From: an uncultured Pseudomonadota bacterium
Lineage (GTDB): Bacteria; SAR324; NAC60-12
Direction of reading: 5' to 3'
DNA length: 9,007 nucleotides
Assembly: GCA_913056375.1 (NCBI GenBank)
Contig: CAJXNF010000089.1
Coordinates: forward strand, 1 to 9,007
Part shown: positions 1-5,998 of the stretch, one piece after another
Numbering within the stretch: the stretch's first letter is position 1
Layout: every line of letters begins with the position of its first letter
Translations under genes and position numbers: made by a program
The notes under the pieces: model-generated
Told to the model about the DNA's origin: nothing
Database searches by the model: none
What the model saw: the letters and a program-made list of their open reading frames with translations, nothing else

Positions 1-1
1 C

Positions 2-43
2 GCAGAGAAGGGGTTGAAATACTTCAAGGATGCCGAGCAGTGA
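2..43 (+). CDS. 3' end of an upstream gene (partial, unidentified)
   Basis: An open frame enters from the left edge and ends at TGA (41-43). It encodes a plausible C-terminus, AEKGLKYFKDAEQ. The stop lies 4 bases before the ATG at 48, the kind of tight junction seen between the following genes, so it is probably the preceding operon member. The missing pathway step is the 4-carboxy-4-hydroxy-2-oxoadipate aldolase (LigK, RraA-like). A 'KGLKY' tail would suit such a protein, but 13 residues cannot establish this. The identity is inference only; the presence of an upstream frame is seen directly. Confidence 0.45.
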   Translation, partial: AEKGLKYFKDAEQ

Positions 44-47
44 TGAA

Positions 48-1139
48 ATGCAGACCGCAATTCCTGCCTGCCTTATGCATGTTGTAAGCTCCAAGGGCCT
101 GATTTTTCTGGCTGACGATCTGCCGAACGATACCCAACGACGTGACCAGGTGCTGCTTGCTGCTATGGGTTCCCCAGATCTGCGTCAGATTGATGGGGTG
201 GGTGGGGCTCATCCGCTCACTAGCAAGGTGGGGGTGGTCTCCAAGTCTACTCGCTCCGATGCGGATATCGACTATCTCTCCCTGCAAGTCGTTGCCGACA
301 AGGCCGAGGTCAGTGACAGTCAGAATTGCGGCAACATCCTGGCAGCAGTCGGTCCCTTTGCCATTGAGAAAGGACTCGTCAAACCGCAGGGTGATCTCAC
401 CGAAATTCGCATCCACATGGTCAATACGGCCAACCTGGCTATTGCCCAGGTTCAGACGCCACAAGGGAAAGTCAACTACGAAGGGACAGCCCGGATCGAT
501 GGGGTTCCTGGTACCGCTGCCCCGGTCCTTCTGGATTTTCTGGACACCGCTGGTTCGAGCTGTGGGGCTCTGCTACCGACAGGCAGGGCCTGCGATCAAA
601 TTGATGGAGTCCATGTCACCTGCATCGACAACGGCATGCCTGTCGTGCTGATCGCAGCCCAGGATTTGGGCAAGACAGGTTATGAAACTCCGGAGGAATT
701 GGAAGCAGACTCGCAACTGAAGAGCCGGGTTGAATCCATTCGCTTGCAGGCCGGTTCGCTGATGAATCTAGGAGATGTCAGCAAGCAGACGGTCCCCAAG
801 ATGTCACTGGTGGCTCCCGCTCAACAAGGAGGAGTGATCGCCACTCGGACTTTCATCCCACACCGGGTGCATGAAGCGATAGGAGTGCTGGGGGCGGTCA
901 GTGTGGCCTCGGCGTGTGTGCTGCCCGGATCCGTGGCTCAGGCTGTTACTGGACTGCTGCCCGAATCTGGTAGAGTGACTCTGGAAGTGGAACATCCAAC
1001 AGGATTTTTCACGGTCGGTTTGGAAGTTGAAGTGCAGGGAAGCGAGGTCTTGCTTCACCGTGCGGGTCTCTTACGAACAGCGAGAATGCTGATGCGTGGA
1101 GAAGTGATGATCCCCTCGTCTGTGTGGAGTGGCCAGTGA
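48..1139 (+). CDS. galD: 4-oxalomesaconate tautomerase (PrpF family)
   Basis: The product is a PrpF-family isomerase of the GalD/LigU type. It shifts 4-oxalomesaconate between tautomers or double-bond isomers so that the LigJ hydratase can use it; it is cytosolic. From the ATG at 48 it has 363 residues, close to the ~360 usual in the family. Visible family blocks are FLADDLP near residue 21, GSPDLRQIDGVGG near 42, LTSK (Lys60), NCGNILAAVGPFAIE (Cys94), an IPHRVHEAIGVLGAVSVA block near 270, and a VEHPTGFFTV block near 315. Lys60 and Cys94 are the residues expected at the active site. Start choice: ATG 48 gives MQTAIP, matching family N-termini, and follows the upstream stop at 41-43. An in-frame ATG at 30 would add 6 residues and overlap that stop. 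Oddity: the usual MRGGTSKG motif reads MHVVSSKG here. The 3' end overlaps the next gene (GTGA). Confidence 0.9.
   Translation: MQTAIPACLMHVVSSKGLIFLADDLPNDTQRRDQVLLAAMGSPDLRQIDGVGGAHPLTSKVGVVSKSTRSDADIDYLSLQVVADKAEVSDSQNCGNILAAVGPFAIEKGLVKPQGDLTEIRIHMVNTANLAIAQVQTPQGKVNYEGTARIDGVPGTAAPVLLDFLDTAGSSCGALLPTGRACDQIDGVHVTCIDNGMPVVLIAAQDLGKTGYETPEELEADSQLKSRVESIRLQAGSLMNLGDVSKQTVPKMSLVAPAQQGGVIATRTFIPHRVHEAIGVLGAVSVASACVLPGSVAQAVTGLLPESGRVTLEVEHPTGFFTVGLEVEVQGSEVLLHRAGLLRTARMLMRGEVMIPSSVWSGQ
1126..1129 (+). promoter_or_regulatory. Ribosome binding site deciding the next gene's start
   Basis: GGAG lies 6 bases before the GTG at 1136, whose last two bases form part of the preceding TGA (1137-1139). 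This supports GTG 1136 over the in-frame GTG at 1124 as the real start and indicates translational coupling. Confidence 0.6.
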
Positions 1140-2038
1140 GACCCATTCAGCGCATTTGTTTACTAGGTTTTGGGGAAGTGGGCCGGACCCTGGCCGAGGA
1201 TCTGGGTAAGCTTTCCGGGCTTCAACTGACTGCCTTTGATCTGCTGTTTGCCGAGAAAGAGACCTCAGCCAGTAAAAATCTGCTGGCTTGTCCTCACGTG
1301 GTTGGTTATCAGCAGGCCCAAGAAGCTGTGGTGGAAGCACAGCTCGTGATCAGTGCGGTTACGGCTGCTCAGGACTTGAGAGCTGCTCAGTCGATCACAG
1401 AGGCTTTGCCCAAGGACTGCTGGTTCCTCGATCTGAACTCAGTCGCTCCAGAGACCAAGCGCCATGCTGCCCAACTGATCGAGGGGGCCGGAGGTCGATA
1501 CGTCGAAGCCGCGGTGATGTCTCCGATCCATCCCCTGCGTAGCAAATCCCCGATGCTGCTGGGTGGTCCACATGCATTGACATTCGTAGAGGTGGGTCAG
1601 GACTTGGGCTTTGCAGGAATGAGTTTCTGTGATGCCAACATTGGCAAGGCTTCGGCGACCAAGATGTGCCGCAGCGTGATGATCAAGGGCCTCGAGGCAC
1701 TGATCTCAGAGTCACTGCTCTCCGCCCGACACTACGGGGTTGAACAAGAAGTGCTGGATTCGCTCAACAATCTCTTCCCGATGGAAAATTGGCCGCGCCA
1801 TGCGCACTACATGATCTCACGGACCCTGGAACACGGTGTCCGCCGAGCAGAGGAGATGCGCGAGGTCGCCTTGACGGTGCAGGCTGCTGGTTTGGACCCA
1901 CAAATGAGCCAGGCAACGGTGGAGAGGCAGGCCTGGGCTCCCCAGTTTGCCAAGGCGTTGGAACAGGACGAGTTGCTCCCACTGCTGGACCAGATGCTGG
2001 CTCAACTTCACTCTCAAGCAGAGAAACCCAAATGCTGA
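1136..2038 (+). CDS. NAD(P)-dependent dehydrogenase, 6PGDH-like with DUF1932-type C-terminus
   Basis: This is a two-domain dehydrogenase of the beta-hydroxyacid/6-phosphogluconate dehydrogenase type, 300 residues from GTG 1136. A Rossmann nucleotide-binding motif GFGEVG sits at residues 11-16. An acidic residue after the second strand (AFD, about residue 35) hints at NAD rather than NADP. LDLNSVAPETK at ~98-108 and SPIHPLRSKSPMLLGG at ~129-144 follow. The stretch IGKASATKMCRSVMIKG contains the lysine (about 176) expected at the catalytic position of this superfamily. The helical C-terminus after ~180 resembles DUF1932. It overlaps galD by 4 bases and ligJ by 7, so it is firmly inside the operon, yet the textbook 4,5-cleavage route has no step for it. 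It may act on a side-chain hydroxyacid or a diverted intermediate, which is inference. The fold is confident; the substrate is unknown. Confidence 0.8.
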   Translation: MRPIQRICLLGFGEVGRTLAEDLGKLSGLQLTAFDLLFAEKETSASKNLLACPHVVGYQQAQEAVVEAQLVISAVTAAQDLRAAQSITEALPKDCWFLDLNSVAPETKRHAAQLIEGAGGRYVEAAVMSPIHPLRSKSPMLLGGPHALTFVEVGQDLGFAGMSFCDANIGKASATKMCRSVMIKGLEALISESLLSARHYGVEQEVLDSLNNLFPMENWPRHAHYMISRTLEHGVRRAEEMREVALTVQAAGLDPQMSQATVERQAWAPQFAKALEQDELLPLLDQMLAQLHSQAEKPKC

Positions 2039-3057
2039 TCATTGATTGCCATGGACACTACACGACGGCACCTGCGCCCTTGCAGCAATTTCGTGATGCA
2101 CAGTTGGCTGCCTACAAGGATGCTTCCCAGCCACTTCCGGTACTTGGAGAGATTTCAGATGATCAGATTCGGGAGAGCATCGAGCAGAACCAACTGCGGC
2201 TGATTCGGGAACGTGGGGCTGACATGACGATCTTCTCGCCCCGAGCCTCGGCGATGGCCCATCACCTGGGAGATGAAGCGGTCTCTCAAAGCTGGACCCG
2301 AGCCTGTAACGACATGATCAAACGAGTGGTTGATCTCTTTCCGGAAACCTTCGTGGGGGTTTGCCAGTTGCCCCAATCCCCCGGTGTGTAGATTCCGAAT
2401 TCCATTGCTGAACTGGAACGCTGCATCCTGGAATTGGGCTTTGTCGGCTGCAACCTCAACCCGGATCCTTCAGGTGGACACTGGACTTCCAAGCCGCTGA
2501 CTGACAAGAGTTGGTATCCCTTCTTTGAAAAGATGGTCGAGTTGGATGTGCCTGCGATGATTCACGTCTCTGGTTCCTGTAACGAAAATTTCCATGCAAC
2601 TGGAGCACACTACATCAACGCGGACACTACCGCCTTCATGCAGTTCATCCAAGGAGACTTGTTCAGTGATTTTCCGAATTTACGGTTTATCATTCCACAC
2701 GGTGGGGGAGCAGTGCCCTATCACTGGGGACGCTACCGCGGCCTGGCCGATATGCTCAAACGACCGCTGCTGGCTGATCATGTGATGAAGAACGTCTTCT
2801 TCGACACCTGTGTCTACCACCAGCCGGGGATTGATCTGCTGTTTCGGGTGATTGACATCGACAACATTCTTTTTGGTTCTGAGATGGTTGGGGCTGTACG
2901 CGGAATTGATCCGGAAACTGGACAATTCTTTGATGACACCAAGCGCTATGTGGATGCCCTGAATCTCTCGGAAGTGGATCGAAAAAAAGTCTTCGAAGGC
3001 AACGCCCGTCGAGTCTACCCACGACTCGATACTCGTTTGCAGGAGCTGGGACGATGA
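2032..3057 (+). pseudogene. ligJ: 4-oxalomesaconate hydratase, interrupted by in-frame TAG
   Basis: This is an amidohydrolase-superfamily, zinc-dependent hydratase that converts 4-oxalomesaconate to 4-carboxy-4-hydroxy-2-oxoadipate. Read straight through, it has 341 codons, the normal LigJ length, with a single TAG at codon 120 (2389-2391). Both sides are in the same frame, so this is a nonsense codon and not a frameshift. The N-terminal part (2032-2388, 119 residues) carries the metal motif CHGH (His7, His9). The C-terminal part carries HVS (His178), IPHGGG (His223), YHWGR, FDTCVYHQPG, FGSEM (Glu284) and FEGNARRVYPRL, all at positions expected for LigJ. Neither fragment alone holds a complete active site. 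The stop falls in the stretch between QLPQSPGV and AELERC, where homologues carry a sense codon. The ATG at 2032 overlaps the upstream stop by 7 bases, and the 3' end overlaps ligI by 4 (ATGA). It could be a recent mutation, a sequence error, or a read-through or recoded codon. The family assignment is very confident; its functional state is open. Confidence 0.9.
2389..2391 (+). other. In-frame TAG codon inside ligJ
   Basis: TAG at codon 120 is flanked by GGT GTG before and ATT CCG AAT after. The reading frame and LigJ similarity continue unbroken on both sides with no length change. No start codon with a good ribosome binding site follows closely: the next in-frame candidate is TTG at 2434 with only a weak TGGA before it, so independent restart of the C-terminal part is not well supported. 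Confidence 0.9.
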
Positions 3058-3944
3058 GTGCCTTCACGATGGATGCGGATTGGTTGCACTGGCATCAGAC
3101 CCCATCCAAGCCGAGGTTCCAGCCACCTGCTGGAGCTGTGGACGCACACTGCCATGTCTTTGGCCCGGGGGATCAGTTCCCCTTTGATCCGGAGCGCAAG
3201 TACACCCCTTGTGATGCTTCCAAGGATCAACTCTGGCAACTGCGGGATTTTCTGGGTTTTAGCCGAAACGTGATTGTTCAGGCTACCTGCCATGGAGCGG
3301 ACAACCGTGCGCTGGTCGATGCCCTGAATCATTCTGGAGGCATGGCCCGGGGGGTTGCCACTGTCAAACGTACCATTACAGAGCAAGAACTCCAGGAACT
3401 ACATGACGCAGGGGTGCGCGGGGTGCGCTTCAACTTTGTCAAACGCCTGGTGGATGCCCTGCCCTTTGATGCTCTTGGTGAGATTGCCGCGAAGATTCAG
3501 CCTCTGGGCTGGCACATTGTGATCTACTTTGAGGCTGCCGAGCTTCCTGAGTTGTTCGATTTTTTCACTTCTTTGCCAACCACCGTGGTGGTCGATCACA
3601 TGGGACGACCAGATGTAAGTAAATCAGTGGATGGTCCGGAGTTTGGTTTATTTTTGAAACTGTTGGAGGAACATCCGAATTTCTGGTCAAAGGTTAGCTG
3701 TCCGGAGCGACTTTCTCAGCAGGGGCCACCGAGCTACTCCGACGTGATTCCCTTTGCGAGAAAGGTTGTAAAAATCTTCCCAGATCGCGTTTTGTGGGGA
3801 ACCGACTGGCCGCATCCGAACATGAAATCACACATGCCGGATGATGGGCATCTGGTCGATGTGATTCCTCATATTGCCCCAACAGCAGAGCTCCAGCACA
3901 AACTGTTGATTGACAACCCCATGCGCCTGTATTGGGCCGACTAA
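3054..3944 (+). CDS. ligI: 2-pyrone-4,6-dicarboxylate hydrolase (lactonase)
   Basis: The product is an amidohydrolase-superfamily lactonase that opens 2-pyrone-4,6-dicarboxylate to 4-oxalomesaconate; the characterised LigI works without a metal. It has 296 residues (LigI of Sphingobium is about 293). The DAHCH motif (His32, His34), Tyr50, the VRFNFVKR stretch with Arg125 and Arg131, Tyr158, VVDHMGRPD (His182), CPERLS (Arg219) and GTDWPHPN (Asp251) are all present. They match, with an offset of one or two, the substrate-binding and catalytic residues described for LigI (His31, His33, Arg124, Arg130, Tyr156, His180, Arg217, Asp248). The start is well set: ATG at 3054 overlaps the ligJ stop (ATGA) and has AGGAG at 3041-3045, 8 bases upstream. 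It stops at TAA, 8 bases before ligA. It appears fully functional. Confidence 0.95.
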   Translation: MSAFTMDADWLHWHQTPSKPRFQPPAGAVDAHCHVFGPGDQFPFDPERKYTPCDASKDQLWQLRDFLGFSRNVIVQATCHGADNRALVDALNHSGGMARGVATVKRTITEQELQELHDAGVRGVRFNFVKRLVDALPFDALGEIAAKIQPLGWHIVIYFEAAELPELFDFFTSLPTTVVVDHMGRPDVSKSVDGPEFGLFLKLLEEHPNFWSKVSCPERLSQQGPPSYSDVIPFARKVVKIFPDRVLWGTDWPHPNMKSHMPDDGHLVDVIPHIAPTAELQHKLLIDNPMRLYWAD

Positions 3945-3952
3945 AGAGGAAA

Positions 3953-4402
3953 ATGGCACTCGACAAACCTTATCTCGATATTCCTGGAACCATCATTTTC
4001 GATGCAGAGCAGTCTCGCAAGGGCTACCATCTCAACCAGTTTTGCATGTCGCTGATCAAGGCAGCGAATCGGGAACGCTTCAAGGCGGATGAGCGAGCCT
4101 ACCTGGATGAATGGCCAATGACTGAAGAACAGAAACAGGCTGTGCTGGCCCGTGACCTCAACTGGTGCATTCGTACTGGTGGGAATATCTATTTTCTGGC
4201 CAAGATTGGTGCCACGGATGGTAAGAGTTTCCAACAGATGGCTGGTAGTATGACCGGCATGACCGAAGAGGAGTATCGAGAGATGATGATCAAGGGGGGG
4301 CGTTCTCCCGAGGGCAACCGTTATCTCGGCGAAGACGGTGACGCCCAAGCTCATCGTCAGCCCCAGGGGAATTCTCATCATGCCCAAGCCAAGGAGATGT
4401 GA
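3953..4402 (+). CDS. ligA: Protocatechuate 4,5-dioxygenase alpha subunit
   Basis: This is the small subunit of the extradiol ring-cleaving protocatechuate 4,5-dioxygenase (LigAB), which caps the active site held by LigB. It has 149 residues from ATG 3953. Hallmarks are DIPGT near residue 9, RKGYHLNQFCMSL near 22, NRERFKADERAYLDEW at ~39-54, GGNIYFLAKIGATDGKSFQQ at ~76-95, and the highly typical AGSMTGMTEEEYREMMIKGGRSP block ending near 119. An AGAGG element at 3945-3949 precedes the ATG by only 3 bases; an in-frame TTG at 3932 would overlap ligI and is less like family N-termini. The C-terminus after GNRYLGEDG (~residue 121 on) carries about 20 extra residues rich in His and Gln compared with the 139-residue Sphingobium LigA. 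It lies 1 base before ligB and is surely co-translated with it. Confidence 0.95.
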   Translation: MALDKPYLDIPGTIIFDAEQSRKGYHLNQFCMSLIKAANRERFKADERAYLDEWPMTEEQKQAVLARDLNWCIRTGGNIYFLAKIGATDGKSFQQMAGSMTGMTEEEYREMMIKGGRSPEGNRYLGEDGDAQAHRQPQGNSHHAQAKEM

Positions 4403-4403
4403 C

Positions 4404-5261
4404 ATGGCCTATGTTTCCGCTTCCGTCTATACTTCGCATGTCCCTGCAATTGGTGCTGCCTTGGATCAGGGCAAGACCCAGGAGCCGTATTGGCAACCAC
4501 TCTTTGCTGGATATGAATTTTCCAAGCAGTGGATGCAGGAAGCCAAGCCAGATGTGATCATCCTGGTCTACAACGACCATGCGACAGCTTTCAGTCTTCA
4601 GATGATTCCAACCTTTGCGATTGGTACGGCTGCTGAGTTTCGACCTGCCGATGAAGGCTGGGGACCTCGGCCTGTGCCAATGGTTCAGGGGCATCCAGAG
4701 TTAGCTTCTCATATCGCCCAATCCGTAATTCTACAGGACTTTGATCTGACAATTGTCAATGAGATGGATGTGGATCATGGCTTGACCGTTCCTCTCTCGT
4801 TGATGTGTGGCCAACCAACAGCCTGGCCCTGCCCTGTGATTCCCTTTGCGGTCAACGTGGTTCAGTACCCCGTACCGAGAGGACAGCGTTGTTTTCAACT
4901 GGGGCAAGCAATTCGTCGAGCATTGGATGAGTATGACGAAGACCTGAATGTCCAGATTTGGGGCACCGGCGGCATGACCCACCAGTTGCAGGGACCACGT
5001 GCAGGGCTGATCAATAAGCAATGGGACAGCAAGTTTTTGGACAAGTTGATCGATGATCCGGAGGCCGCCGCTGCGATTCCACACATCGAATATGTTCGGG
5101 AAGCGGGTAGTGAGGGAATTGAACTGGTGATGTGGTTGATTGCACGGGGAGCAATGAGTGATGTTGCCGGTGGTTCCAAGCCGACTGTGCGTCATCGCTT
5201 CTATCATGTGCCAGCTTCCAACACTGCGGTGGGACATTTGATTCTGGAGAATGGTCACTGA
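4404..5261 (+). CDS. ligB: Protocatechuate 4,5-dioxygenase beta (catalytic) subunit
   Basis: This is the catalytic Fe(II) subunit of protocatechuate 4,5-dioxygenase. It cleaves protocatechuate with O2 to 4-carboxy-2-hydroxymuconate-6-semialdehyde. It has 285 residues (Sphingobium LigB has 302; the difference is mainly at the C-terminus). Predicted iron ligands are His12 (TSHVPAIG), His59 (YNDHA) and Glu240 (GSEGIELVMW). The second-shell and acid-base histidines are His125 (MDVDHG) and His193 (GGMTHQLQG). These correspond, offset by two after the first, to His12, His61, Glu242, His127 and His195 of LigB. PADEGWGPRPVP (~81-92) and GPRAGLIN (~197-204) are also typical. The start is clear: AAGGAG at 4391-4396 lies 7 bases before the ATG. 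This is the last gene of the tightly packed part of the operon. Confidence 0.96.
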   Translation: MAYVSASVYTSHVPAIGAALDQGKTQEPYWQPLFAGYEFSKQWMQEAKPDVIILVYNDHATAFSLQMIPTFAIGTAAEFRPADEGWGPRPVPMVQGHPELASHIAQSVILQDFDLTIVNEMDVDHGLTVPLSLMCGQPTAWPCPVIPFAVNVVQYPVPRGQRCFQLGQAIRRALDEYDEDLNVQIWGTGGMTHQLQGPRAGLINKQWDSKFLDKLIDDPEAAAAIPHIEYVREAGSEGIELVMWLIARGAMSDVAGGSKPTVRHRFYHVPASNTAVGHLILENGH

Positions 5262-5293
5262 GTTGGTAACTTGAGTAACAGGTTTACAAAGCA

Positions 5294-5321
5294 TTGACAG
5301 TGGGTTTTTTGTAGTTATTTT
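5294..5321 (+). promoter_or_regulatory. Predicted sigma-70-type promoter for mazEF
   Basis: TTGACA at 5294-5299 is a perfect -35 hexamer. It is followed after 16 bases by TATTTT (5316-5321), four of six to the -10 consensus. It lies in the 87-base gap between ligB and mazE and would start transcription about 5328, shortly before the mazE ribosome binding site. The -10 end overlaps the palindrome at 5318-5333. Confidence 0.5.
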
Positions 5322-5333
5322 GTAATTACAAAA
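5318..5333. promoter_or_regulatory. 16-bp perfect palindrome, likely MazE/MazEF operator
   Basis: TTTTGTAATTACAAAA reads identically on both strands. It sits between the predicted -10 box and the mazE start, overlapping the -10 by four bases, which is where an autoregulatory operator would block transcription. MazE-type antitoxins with an AbrB fold bind palindromes in their own promoters. The palindrome is seen directly; its role is inferred. Confidence 0.5.
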
Positions 5334-5348
5334 ATTCTGGAGAAACAC

Positions 5349-5606
5349 ATGGCTGGTTTGATCAAGATTGGTAACTCTCAGGGAGTTCGAATCCCTAAGC
5401 TGCTGATTGAGCAGGCTCAGTTAGAAAATCAAGAATTATCTCTGGAAGTGACCAGTGAGGGGCTACTCATCCGGCCTACTAAGAAGCCACGACAGGACTG
5501 GCCAGAAAAGATTCGATTGGCTCTGAAAAAAAATGGGCAGTCGGAGAAGTTGGATCCTGATTGGTTGGATGCGAAACTGACTGAAGAGAATGATTCAGAA
5601 TGGTGA
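5349..5606 (+). CDS. mazE: MazE-like antitoxin (SpoVT-AbrB domain)
   Basis: This is the antitoxin of a type II toxin-antitoxin pair, 85 residues. The N-terminal AbrB-type swapped-hairpin DNA-binding region spans roughly residues 3-43, with the diagnostic KIGNSQGVRIPK (6-17) and a GLLIRP strand. A basic linker (KKPRQ, KKNG) leads to an acidic, tryptophan-containing tail (DWLDAKLTEENDSEW, 71-85), as expected for the flexible segment that wraps around MazF. GGAG at 5339-5342 lies 6 bases before the ATG. The stop overlaps the mazF start by 7 bases, ensuring coupled synthesis. The gene has its own promoter and a palindrome upstream, so it probably represses itself. Codons 60-62 lie on a run of eight A's. 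It stands between ligB and ligC and is not metabolically related to them. Confidence 0.9.
   Translation: MAGLIKIGNSQGVRIPKLLIEQAQLENQELSLEVTSEGLLIRPTKKPRQDWPEKIRLALKKNGQSEKLDPDWLDAKLTEENDSEW
5526..5533 (+). repeat. A8 homopolymer within mazE
   Basis: Eight consecutive A's span codons 60-62 of mazE, between the DNA-binding domain and the toxin-binding tail. Losing one A would lead to a stop near 5580, and gaining one to a stop within about ten codons; either way the acidic tail is lost. Confidence 0.7.
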
Positions 5607-5926
5607 AGACAATTCACCGCTTTGAGGTCTGGTGGGTGAATCTGGAGCCTACCAAAGGTTCGGAAATCCGAAAGACGCGACCATGTGTGATTATCTCCCC
5701 TGATGAATTAGCCGCTCTGAAGACCATCATCGTTGCCCCAATGACTTCTCAAGGTTTTGAATTCCCTTCGCGAATCTCCTGTGAATTTGATGGAAAACAG
5801 GCGCTGATTCTCTTGGATCAGATGCGTGCGGTAGATAAGAATCGTTTGCTGGAAAAAATGGGGATTCTGGAAGCATCTGTCCAAAAGAAAGTGATCAGTT
5901 GCTTGCTTGAGTTGTTTGCTGAGTAA
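5600..5926 (+). CDS. mazF: MazF/PemK-family endoribonuclease toxin
   Basis: This is a ribosome-independent mRNA interferase toxin of the MazF/PemK/CcdB-like fold, 108 residues, normal for the family. The N-terminal RFEVWWVNLEPTKGSE block (8-22) and TRPCVIIS (26-33) are diagnostic. Arg27 and Thr49 (in APMTSQGFEFPSRI) match the catalytic Arg29 and Thr52 of E. coli MazF. ALILLDQMRAVDKNRL (68-83) is the conserved dimer and active-site strand. Its ATG lies within the end of mazE (7-base overlap) and no strong ribosome binding site precedes it, so translation probably depends on mazE. The gene appears intact. The RNA sequence it cuts cannot be told from the protein by eye. Confidence 0.92.
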   Translation: MVKTIHRFEVWWVNLEPTKGSEIRKTRPCVIISPDELAALKTIIVAPMTSQGFEFPSRISCEFDGKQALILLDQMRAVDKNRLLEKMGILEASVQKKVISCLLELFAE

Positions 5927-5998
5927 CGATGAATTTTGAAAAATTACTTGAATAAATTGTCCAGACTAGAGGGCATGTTGTTGAACTGGAGATAGCGA

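Noticed and set aside
24..464. Long open frame on the - strand opposite galD
   Set aside because: It is a shadow of the strongly recognised tautomerase on the + strand and shows no family motif of its own. The same holds for other - strand frames opposite lig genes.
142..651. 169-codon + strand frame inside galD
   Set aside because: It overlaps galD in another frame, its translation resembles no family, and it lacks a ribosome binding site.
2389..2391. Firm claim of a pyrrolysine codon
   Set aside because: No Pyl tRNA or biosynthesis gene is in the window, and one TAG cannot tell recoding from mutation. It is kept only as a hypothesis.
2032..2500. Frameshift as the cause of the broken ligJ
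   Set aside because: The codons before and after the TAG are in the same frame and the total length equals that of normal LigJ, so only a nonsense codon explains it.
2434..3057. Independent gene for a short C-terminal amidohydrolase
   Set aside because: It would start at TTG with a poor ribosome binding site, and it lacks the N-terminal HxH metal motif. It is the second part of ligJ.
5262..5310. Terminator after ligB
   Set aside because: There is a T run (5305-5310), but no stable GC-rich inverted repeat precedes it. The repeated GTAAC copies nearby are direct, not inverted.
5927..5998. Promoter or terminator between mazF and ligC
   Set aside because: The gap is AT-rich with an AATTTT/AAAATT inverted repeat and a TTGAAA, but the loop is only two bases and no -10 lies at a suitable distance.
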